This document shows positions 57,323 to 64,000 of a stretch of DNA of 64,000 bases, one piece after another. Position 1 is the first letter of the stretch. Every line of letters begins with the position of its first letter. The DNA is from Shewanella sp. MBTL60-112-B2 (lineage in GTDB: Bacteria > Pseudomonadota > Gammaproteobacteria > Enterobacterales > Shewanellaceae), in the NCBI RefSeq assembly GCF_019655055.1, contig NZ_BPFA01000014.1, forward strand, positions 1 through 64,000, written 5' to 3'. A program made the translations under genes and the position numbers. The notes below the pieces were generated by a model. It saw nothing but the letters and a program-made list of their open reading frames with translations, ran no database searches and had not been told where the DNA came from.

Positions 57323-60133
57323 CTAAGTGCTCCTATATGCCCGACCACCCGCATTTTTAGCACGATACATCTGTTTATCTGCTGTTTTCAATAGTGCATC
57401 GATACAATCGCCATCTTTAGGATAAATTGCGATCCCTATACTGGCCGACACTGATATAGCTTGCTGGTTAATAACAAAAGGCTGGTAGAGACTCACTAAC
57501 AAACTTTCAGTGACATCATTAACCGACTTTAAATCTTTTATATCATTTAAAATAATCACAAATTCATCACCACCTAGACGCCCTACGGTATCTGATCGGC
57601 GGATGCCATTTGTCAGTACTTCGCTTACATGGACAAGTAACTTATCACCGACTTGATGCCCATAGCTATCATTGACCTGTTTAAAGTGGTCTAAGTCAAT
57701 GAACACTACAGCAAACTGCGCCGTGTCCCTCGCATGTGACAATATAGCTTGTTCAAGACGGTCTTCAATTAGCGCACGATTCGGCAATTGAGTAAGGCTA
57801 TCGTGTTTAGCTGAGTGTGCCATTTTAGTTTCAGCTTCAATACGCAAAGCGATCTCTTTTCGTAAACGACGATTCGCTATTAATGCAATAATCGCCACCA
57901 TGCTTAGCGTCGTAAACACCAGAATACCAATCTTCACTTTGTTTTCATATTCCTCACGACCAAGTTCAATGGTCTGAGATCCCCACTTTTGATGGATCTG
58001 CTGCTGTAGAGTGGGATCAATATTTGCCAAGACCGCGTTAATTAGCGGTATCAGGGCCCTCTTACTATGGTGTACACCAAAGTGACTGCGCTGCTCAGCA
58101 AAGTCTACTAGCATCGACATTTTTAAGTTAGAGTACTGCTCGCTTCGAATACCGCTGTTTAGATTAACGACCTTATCGATGAAAACATCTGCTTGACCTT
58201 GACTCACCGCACGTAAGCCTGCATCACTGTCTGGCACCAATATTAATTTCAGATTTGGATACTTTTGCATCAGGTCACCCACAATATGGTAACCCTCAAT
58301 AACGGCAATTCGCTGCCCACTCAGATCGTCTAAACTATAGGTATTCACGCTATTTAATGTGGTGACTATTCCCCAAGGAGAGGGCCAATATGAATCAGAA
58401 AAACTTAATTGAAATTCACGTTCAGTGGTTTTTGCCACACTGCCTGCGATATCAACTTCACCACTGACTAGAGCGTCAAGTAAGTTACTCCATTCATCAA
58501 AAACTTGCGTTTCAATATCGAGCCCCAGTTCATTACCTATAATATTGACGATTTCACTATTAATCCCCGCATACTGACCCGCCTTTTGATACTCCATCGG
58601 ACGCCAATTACGAAGGTAACCTACCTTTACAGTGCCAACCTCATCAATTATTCGCTGCTGAACAGGCGTTAAGTTGATTAGACCTTGCTGGCTCTTATAA
58701 ATTCTATCTTCAGGATTCAACATCCATTTCCGTTCAATTTGCGCTAATTCACTTTGAGAGATCAGCGTAAAACCTGCAGCTATTCTTTGAGAAAACCCTT
58801 GTTGGCTACCACGATTAAGCACGTATAAATCGGTTTTAAATTCAAGCCCCATATACTGATGAAATTGCTCCCAATTGTGATTTAACAGCAAATAATGCTG
58901 AGTCCAGGCCGCGGCAGCAACAAATGCACTCACCTCTCCTTTTTTTGCCGCCTCTATCATGCTATCGACAGAATGGTAATAACGGATCTCTGACTCGGGA
59001 AGAGCATCAATGAGCTCTGATAGGTAGGGAGATGTAGCCGAAACAGCAATGACTTTCCCCTTTAACTCAGCAACATTTTGTAAGCTTTGCTCAAACGAGA
59101 ATAACCGACTGGTCACCCGATAAATGGTATGAGCGCGATTCAGCCCCGTCTGCATCGACGCACTCTCAGGGTAGCCTAAATGCACGTCGGCAATTCCCCT
59201 CTTTACATTGTCGATGCTCTGTTTCATGCTGCCAGCCACAAAACGGATCGGCAGCCCTGTTTTCTCAGACCATAGCTTCCAAATATCAATTAACAAACCG
59301 TGAGGAAAACCATCTGCGCCAATATCAGCAAATGGTTCAACTCCCACTTGCATCGCAATCACGATATCATTTTGATATCTAAGATTGCCCAACCACTTGT
59401 GCTGATGCTCTTCAATGATCTCTGGACTGATAGCCTCAAATCCGGATGTTATTTTTAATCTTAATGCTTTATTTTCGACCTTTAATGCAGGATAGAGGTA
59501 AAATGAAGAGATGAGTTTACGCTTATCGAGTGGGTATTTAACCGAAATGGTGTTGTTAATCTGGCTTTCTCTTAAAAAGCCTTCAAGCCCCACAAATACA
59601 AACACCTCCTCATCCATCACAGCCTTCAGCAATTCGCTACGATTATCAAAATAAGCGAATGTCAGTTTTGGCTCTAAACCCTTTAAAATTTCTATCTGTG
59701 CAGCACCTTTAACGACTCCAATTCTGTAAGGAATTATGTCGGAAAACGTTTTTGGAATGGGAAGCTGGTAATTGAGATAAAGAAAACTATTTACACTGGC
59801 AACTTTTGATGAAAAAGCATACAACGCATCTCTTGCGTTTGTTTTTGCCATACCGATATGAACATCAGCCCGACCTCTGTCTAAGTCACTAAGGGAAGTA
59901 AGCCAATCTACAGGTTTAAAAATGACTGGAGTTTGAGTCTGTTTCGACCACTCTAACCAGATATCAACCAAGAGCCCACTGGGTTGATTGTTTTCATCTA
60001 CAAACTGGAATGGGTAAGTATCATTACTCATGGTTATGATAAGCGGCGACTTATCAACTGCCGTTGCTGAGATAGCCGGAAATGTGACGAACATTGCTGC
60101 TATTGTAAGCAACAAACAAGTGATAGTTTTCAA
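57323..60133 (-). CDS. Diguanylate cyclase with three periplasmic solute-binding-like sensor domains
   Basis: A signal peptide (cleaving after AISA) is followed by three consecutive SBP_bac_3-type domains (about 30-250, 256-485 and 500-730), each with the amino-acid-binding-protein pattern (for example GADGFPHGLLIDIW and GQYAGINSEIVNIIG). Then come a transmembrane helix (about 745-765) and a GGDEF domain (about 790-936) with an intact RLGGDEF loop and RRSD inhibitory site. It probably senses small extracellular ligands and makes c-di-GMP. It is divergent from cmoA. Confidence 0.9.
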   Translation of the reverse strand: MKTITCLLLTIAAMFVTFPAISATAVDKSPLIITMSNDTYPFQFVDENNQPSGLLVDIWLEWSKQTQTPVIFKPVDWLTSLSDLDRGRADVHIGMAKTNARDALYAFSSKVASVNSFLYLNYQLPIPKTFSDIIPYRIGVVKGAAQIEILKGLEPKLTFAYFDNRSELLKAVMDEEVFVFVGLEGFLRESQINNTISVKYPLDKRKLISSFYLYPALKVENKALRLKITSGFEAISPEIIEEHQHKWLGNLRYQNDIVIAMQVGVEPFADIGADGFPHGLLIDIWKLWSEKTGLPIRFVAGSMKQSIDNVKRGIADVHLGYPESASMQTGLNRAHTIYRVTSRLFSFEQSLQNVAELKGKVIAVSATSPYLSELIDALPESEIRYYHSVDSMIEAAKKGEVSAFVAAAAWTQHYLLLNHNWEQFHQYMGLEFKTDLYVLNRGSQQGFSQRIAAGFTLISQSELAQIERKWMLNPEDRIYKSQQGLINLTPVQQRIIDEVGTVKVGYLRNWRPMEYQKAGQYAGINSEIVNIIGNELGLDIETQVFDEWSNLLDALVSGEVDIAGSVAKTTEREFQLSFSDSYWPSPWGIVTTLNSVNTYSLDDLSGQRIAVIEGYHIVGDLMQKYPNLKLILVPDSDAGLRAVSQGQADVFIDKVVNLNSGIRSEQYSNLKMSMLVDFAEQRSHFGVHHSKRALIPLINAVLANIDPTLQQQIHQKWGSQTIELGREEYENKVKIGILVFTTLSMVAIIALIANRRLRKEIALRIEAETKMAHSAKHDSLTQLPNRALIEDRLEQAILSHARDTAQFAVVFIDLDHFKQVNDSYGHQVGDKLLVHVSEVLTNGIRRSDTVGRLGGDEFVIILNDIKDLKSVNDVTESLLVSLYQPFVINQQAISVSASIGIAIYPKDGDCIDALLKTADKQMYRAKNAGGRAYRST

Positions 60134-60223
60134 TTACATTTCCCAAGAAGTTAAAAATATGCGTACCTTTTGTTTCAATATTGCTATTAGACAAAATTTT
60201 ATAAGGAAATTCTAGTGCTAGTC

Positions 60224-60253
60224 TTGCCGCTTATAGCCATGTTTAGCTAGAAT
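60224..60253 (+). promoter_or_regulatory. Candidate promoter of cmoAB
   Basis: -35 TTGCCG (60224-60229), 18-bp spacer, -10 TAGAAT (60248-60253), 30 bp before the cmoA start. Confidence 0.4.
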
Positions 60254-60282
60254 GAGCTGTTGAACTCCCACAATTTGATCAC

Positions 60283-61014
60283 ATGAACTCTTCTCAAGAC
60301 AATCTCTTTGCTAAGCCATACGAACATGTCAGCGATTTTCAATTCGACGACAAGGTAGCAGGTGTATTTAACGATATGATCAGGCGCTCTGTTCCTGGTT
60401 ATGGTCAAATCATTAATACCATAGGTGATTTAGCACAAAAATATGCGACTCCAAACAGTAAAATTTATGATTTGGGTTGCTCATTAGGTGCTGCGACTCT
60501 GAGTATTCGCCGCCGTGTCGAAGGCCGTAATTGCCAAATTATCGCTATCGATAATAGCGAGTCTATGATTGAGCGCTGTAACGAAAACTTATCTGCTTAT
60601 GTGAGTGAAACGCCTGTCGAGCTAGTGTGTGGTGATATTCGTGATATCAAAATTGAGAATGCTTCATTAGTCGTGCTTAATTTCACGATGCAGTTCCTTG
60701 CTCCTAGCGATCGTGAAAACCTGCTTAACACTATCTATCAAGGTCTTTTGCCTGGTGGTTTGCTGGTACTTTCTGAAAAGCTGTACTTTAAAGAAGAAAA
60801 AATCCAATCGACATTAGATGATTTACACCTCGATTTCAAAAGAGCAAATGGTTACAGTGAGTTAGAGATCAGTCAAAAACGCAGTTCATTAGAGAATGTG
60901 ATGAAGCCAGATACGCTCATCGAACACGAAAATAGGATCAGAGCACAGGGATTTAGCCAGTTCAGCGTTTGGTTCCAATGTTTTAACTTTGCATCAATGG
61001 TGGCAATCAAGTGA
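60283..61014 (+). CDS. cmoA: Carboxy-S-adenosyl-L-methionine synthase
   Basis: It converts SAM and prephenate to carboxy-SAM, the donor for wobble uridine cmo5U. A class I methyltransferase fold is seen with [17 protein letters not shown] as the SAM loop and VLNFTMQFL downstream. Length 243. Overlaps cmoB by 4 bp. Confidence 0.97.
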   Translation: MNSSQDNLFAKPYEHVSDFQFDDKVAGVFNDMIRRSVPGYGQIINTIGDLAQKYATPNSKIYDLGCSLGAATLSIRRRVEGRNCQIIAIDNSESMIERCNENLSAYVSETPVELVCGDIRDIKIENASLVVLNFTMQFLAPSDRENLLNTIYQGLLPGGLLVLSEKLYFKEEKIQSTLDDLHLDFKRANGYSELEISQKRSSLENVMKPDTLIEHENRIRAQGFSQFSVWFQCFNFASMVAIK

Positions 61015-62003
61015 TTAGCTTTAGCTCGTTTTACAAACAAATTTCAGACTCTAGCCTACAACACTGGCTAGAGACGCTTCCATCAATTCTTGGTCAGTGG
61101 CAGCGTGAACACAAGCATGGCTCCTTACCAAAGTGGGAAAAAGTGCTCAATAAATTGCATTATCCTGATGCCGACGTTATCGACTTTAAAACCAGTGTAA
61201 AAATTGGTTCAGGTGAACAGTTAAGTGATGGCGAAAGAGAGAAGCTTGAAAATCTTTTAGGGATTTTTAAACCTTGGCGAAAAGGCCCCTACTCACTGCA
61301 CGGCATTGAAATTGACACCGAGTGGCGCTCAGACTGGAAGTGGGACCGTGTTGTGCCACATATATCGCCACTCGCCAATCGTACCGTTTTAGATGTGGGT
61401 TGTGGTAGTGGTTATCATATGTGGCGAATGTTGGGTGAAGGCGCTAAGCATGTGGTGGGTATCGACCCATCACCTTTATTTATGTGCCAGTTTGAAGCGG
61501 TGAAACGCTTAGCGGGTAATGAACATCCAGTTCACTTCTTGCCGCTTGGCATTGAAGAGCTACCACCGTTAGATGCCTTTGATACCGTTTTTTCAATGGG
61601 GGTGTTATACCACCGCCGCTCACCTATCGATCATATTTATCAGCTAAGGGATCAGCTTCGTACTGGCGGTGAACTGGTACTTGAAACGCTAGTGATTGAT
61701 GGAGATGAAAATACCGTACTCGTGCCAAAAGACAGATATGGAAAAATGAATAATGTGTGGTTTTTACCCTCTGTTGATGCACTAATGCTTTGGCTAAAGA
61801 AGTGTGATTTCACGGATATACGTTGTGTTGATGTGGATGTGACTTCACTTGCAGAGCAAAGAAGGACTCAATGGATGCCAAATGAATCATTAGTAGATTA
61901 TTTAGACCCTAATGATGTTAGCCTAACGGTTGAAGGCTATCCGGCGCCTAAAAGGGCAACAATCATTGCCACTAAAAATCAGCCTAATAAAGATTTGATC
62001 TAG
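61011..62003 (+). CDS. cmoB: tRNA U34 carboxymethyltransferase
   Basis: It transfers the carboxymethyl group from carboxy-SAM to ho5U34 in tRNA. The N-terminus (WETVL-like region KWEKVLNKL) and [19 protein letters not shown] are typical, and [15 protein letters not shown] is family-specific. The GTG start overlaps the cmoA stop (GTGA). Confidence 0.97.
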   Translation: MISFSSFYKQISDSSLQHWLETLPSILGQWQREHKHGSLPKWEKVLNKLHYPDADVIDFKTSVKIGSGEQLSDGEREKLENLLGIFKPWRKGPYSLHGIEIDTEWRSDWKWDRVVPHISPLANRTVLDVGCGSGYHMWRMLGEGAKHVVGIDPSPLFMCQFEAVKRLAGNEHPVHFLPLGIEELPPLDAFDTVFSMGVLYHRRSPIDHIYQLRDQLRTGGELVLETLVIDGDENTVLVPKDRYGKMNNVWFLPSVDALMLWLKKCDFTDIRCVDVDVTSLAEQRRTQWMPNESLVDYLDPNDVSLTVEGYPAPKRATIIATKNQPNKDLI

Positions 62004-62027
62004 CCAAAATAGTAAATGGGAAGCACT

Positions 62028-62783
62028 ATGTTCAAGCAGATAATTTGTATCGCCGCAATAACAGCCCTTATGTCAGGTTGCGCAACGACTAAAGAAAACA
62101 ACGCCCCGATCCCGATTGATGCCGCGGCATTAGAAACCAGTCTAACTAAACAAGAAGCCAATATTCTTGGTGCTATCGATACCTGCAATCAAGCACAGTC
62201 GGCAGGCTTTGCTTCGCTAACCACACAAATTGAAGAACTCAATGCCAAGGTTGCCCAGCTTAATGTCAAAGAAAAAGCTGCAGTTGTTCCGGTTGTCGCT
62301 CCAGTGCAATGCCCGCCTTCACCTATTGGTGACAAGTTCATGCTAGGCGCTATCGAGAACGTGTATGTTGATGAGGTTAAAGCAAGCTTTGATACTCGAA
62401 TTGACACTGGCGCCGAATCTTCATCACTGGATGCCCGTAACATCATCCTATTTGAAAGAGATGGCAGTCAATGGGTTAGGTTCGACGTATTCACTCAAGG
62501 TGACAAGCAGCCTGCTAAGACATTTGAGTCAAAGGTAGAACGTTTTGTAAGGATCAAACAAGACTCTGATGAGAAAAGTGACCGTAGACCGGTTATCCAT
62601 GCTCACTTAGAAATTGGCCAATATAAGGCTGAGACAGATCTGAACTTAAGCGATCGTAGCCATTTGGAGTATCCATTGCTACTTGGTCGTAAGTTTATGC
62701 AAGACATCGCGGTAGTCGATGTTGGGCAAACTTTTATCCACGGAAAAAAACAAGACGCTAAGCCGTCTAAAACCAATAAATAG
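62028..62783 (+). CDS. Retropepsin-like / COG4067-type (ATP-dependent zinc protease family) lipoprotein
   Basis: From the ATG at 62028 the signal ends in a lipobox (ALMSGC, Cys18), so this is a predicted lipoprotein. A helical coiled-coil-like spacer follows. The C-terminal about 140 residues contain TRIDTGAESSSLDA, the D-T-G active-site motif of single-domain aspartic proteases, and LLLGRKFMQDIAVVD, the matching second motif. That is the family annotated as RimK/LysX-associated or ATP-dependent zinc protease (DUF785). The name is historical; the D-T-G motif points to an aspartic protease. The start is chosen by GGGAAG five bases upstream. It lies 24 bp after cmoB and 11 bp before the 7TM gene. 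Confidence 0.82.
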   Translation: MFKQIICIAAITALMSGCATTKENNAPIPIDAAALETSLTKQEANILGAIDTCNQAQSAGFASLTTQIEELNAKVAQLNVKEKAAVVPVVAPVQCPPSPIGDKFMLGAIENVYVDEVKASFDTRIDTGAESSSLDARNIILFERDGSQWVRFDVFTQGDKQPAKTFESKVERFVRIKQDSDEKSDRRPVIHAHLEIGQYKAETDLNLSDRSHLEYPLLLGRKFMQDIAVVDVGQTFIHGKKQDAKPSKTNK

Positions 62784-62794
62784 GATAATTGCAA

Positions 62795-64000
62795 ATGCAT
62801 TCTAGAAAACCCTTTTACATTTTAGTTGCCTTGCTGTTCATAACCGGGATCGCGGCAAGCGTTTACCGTGGTATTGAACACAGCGTACCTTTCGTACCAG
62901 GCAAGCAAGTACAAAGCTGGGCAGTCGATGCCAAAGTTAGCTTTAGTGGTACTGGAGAACCTGCTGAGGTGTCTTTCTCATTACCAGAAGATCCTGCTTA
63001 CGAAATTCTTGTGGAAAATGCGACGTCACCAGGTTACGGCTTAACCATTACCAATAATGCTATCGACCGCCGTGCAATATGGTCAATTCGTACAGCGACA
63101 GGAACGCAGGATTTATACTATAAAGTCACGCTTATCCCTACAGGGCAAGATAAACTTATAGATCCAAACGAACCTCAAGTACCAACAGCTTACACTTGGC
63201 CTGCAACTGAGCAAGCAGCAGCAGAGCAAGCAATTGAAGAAGTTTGGTCACGCAGTGCCACTAACCTTTCTTTCGCCCAGCAGCTAAACAAAGTATTAAA
63301 TGCTAACGAGCGTAGCCAGAATATCGAGCTACTACTGACAAGCAATACGCCGACTAAATTGTTTATCCGAATGCTTCATAGCAAAGGGATCCCAGCGAAA
63401 GAAGTGAGTGGCCTTTATCTAGAAGATCAGCGCCGTAGACAACAGCTATCGAACTTTGTTGAAGTGTATAACGATGGCGAGTGGCACCTATTTAATGCTG
63501 CAGATGGCAGCCAAGGTCGTCCAGAAAACCTATTATTATGGGACCGTTCAGGCACATCGGTACTCGATGTTATTGGGGGTGTTAACTCACAAGTTAACTT
63601 CTCTATGCTGCAAGATACACGCTCAGCTTTGGCTACCGCAATTGATGTAATGAAAAATGACAATGCGTTAGACTTCTCACTTTATCAATTGCCACTTGAA
63701 GAGCAAAGCCTATTTAAGGGGATCCTACTTATCCCTATCGGCGTATTAATGGTGGTTTTTCTTCGCGTAATTATCGGTATTAAAACTTCCGGTACCTTTA
63801 TGCCAGTATTGATTGCTTTGGCATTCATTCAAACCACCCTTTTAACCGGTTTAATTGGTTTCTTATTGATCGTCGCCTTTGGTTTAATGATCCGTTCGTA
63901 CTTATCAGAACTAAACCTATTGCTCATATCGAGGATTTCAGCCGTTATCATCGTAGTGATAGGTATTATCGGCTTATTTACCTTACTGTCTTATAAGTTT
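62795..64000 (+). CDS. Inactive transglutaminase-domain protein with 7 transmembrane helices (partial)
   Basis: Reading from ATG 62795, the frame is open to the window end (402 codons seen, 3' end missing). A membrane anchor (about 8-25) is followed by a periplasmic region with a transglutaminase-like fold (about 120-290, NIELLLTSNTPTKLFIRMLHSKGIPAKEVSG joined in order). That region lacks an obvious Cys nucleophile: the helix start reads ERSQNIELLL. The first membrane helices (GILLIPIGVLMVVFLRVIIGI, in two parts) begin at about 310. This is the UUP1 + 7TM_transglut architecture, typically encoded beside a retropepsin and an ATP-grasp ligase. Confidence 0.8.
   Translation, partial: MHSRKPFYILVALLFITGIAASVYRGIEHSVPFVPGKQVQSWAVDAKVSFSGTGEPAEVSFSLPEDPAYEILVENATSPGYGLTITNNAIDRRAIWSIRTATGTQDLYYKVTLIPTGQDKLIDPNEPQVPTAYTWPATEQAAAEQAIEEVWSRSATNLSFAQQLNKVLNANERSQNIELLLTSNTPTKLFIRMLHSKGIPAKEVSGLYLEDQRRRQQLSNFVEVYNDGEWHLFNAADGSQGRPENLLLWDRSGTSVLDVIGGVNSQVNFSMLQDTRSALATAIDVMKNDNALDFSLYQLPLEEQSLFKGILLIPIGVLMVVFLRVIIGIKTSGTFMPVLIALAFIQTTLLTGLIGFLLIVAFGLMIRSYLSELNLLLISRISAVIIVVIGIIGLFTLLSYKF

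Overview
The window looks like a chromosomal segment of a marine Shewanella species. The order zwf-pgl-edd-eda / hexR / pykA / fadE-psrA / M2 peptidase / smrA / ychJ / VC2046-SO_2500-type gene / tRNA-Tyr / queE-queC / uvrB / rnfABCDGE-nth / gloA / ruvCAB / yebC / aspS / cmoAB is a typical Shewanella backbone. The protein sequences, the moderate-to-low GC content by eye and the many c-di-GMP proteins fit that assignment. It rests on recognition of families and gene order, not on a database search.

Layout. 1-2160: an AT-rich pair, an HTH protein (open at the window edge) overlapping a receiver-EAL protein. 2410-10870: patZ-type acetyltransferase, a diguanylate cyclase, an EptA/MCR-like phosphoethanolamine transferase, a dmeF-marR metal-efflux pair and ecotin. 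10940-18430: the Entner-Doudoroff block (zwf, pgl, edd, eda) with its regulator hexR and pykA; HexR-like palindromes lie before zwf/hexR and before pykA. 18640-28190: an unrecognised 710-residue exported protein, the psrA-fadE fatty-acid oxidation pair, an M2 dipeptidase lipoprotein, a 329-bp MITE-like element with perfect 16-bp ends, smrA, an NTF2-like protein and ychJ. 28360-33620: a GAF-PAS-GGDEF-EAL protein, two small conserved genes, three identical tRNA-Tyr genes and a cysteine-desulfhydrase-like enzyme. 33960-39115: queE, queC, a rhombosortase-like protease, uvrB and a 0.9-kb gap with clustered DnaA boxes that ends in tRNA-Asn. 39300-47985: a catalytically degenerate LapD-like GGDEF/EAL receptor, the complete rnf/rsx electron-transport operon and nth. 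48100-57155: a 27-residue YnhF-like membrane protein, gloA, a TonB-dependent receptor, ruvCAB, yebC and aspS. 57320-64000: a three-sensor GGDEF protein, cmoAB for tRNA wobble modification, and the start of a retropepsin / 7TM-transglutaminase operon that runs out of the window.

How parts work together. The zwf block turns glucose-6-phosphate into pyruvate and glyceraldehyde-3-phosphate, pykA completes lower glycolysis, and hexR probably couples them. psrA probably controls fadE. rnfABCDGE moves electrons between NADH or quinone-linked carriers and ferredoxin-type acceptors, and its neighbour nth is an Fe-S DNA glycosylase. queE/queC (queuosine) and cmoA/cmoB (cmo5U) both serve tRNA wobble-base modification, and the window carries tRNA-Tyr and tRNA-Asn, both queuosine substrates. 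Five proteins carry GGDEF and/or EAL domains, with different predicted states: active cyclase, active phosphodiesterase or dead receptor.

The observations most worth following are the DARS1-like DnaA-box cluster upstream of uvrB, the retropepsin/7TM-transglutaminase operon, the MCR-4-like EptA, the unannotated YnhF-like small protein and the MITE.
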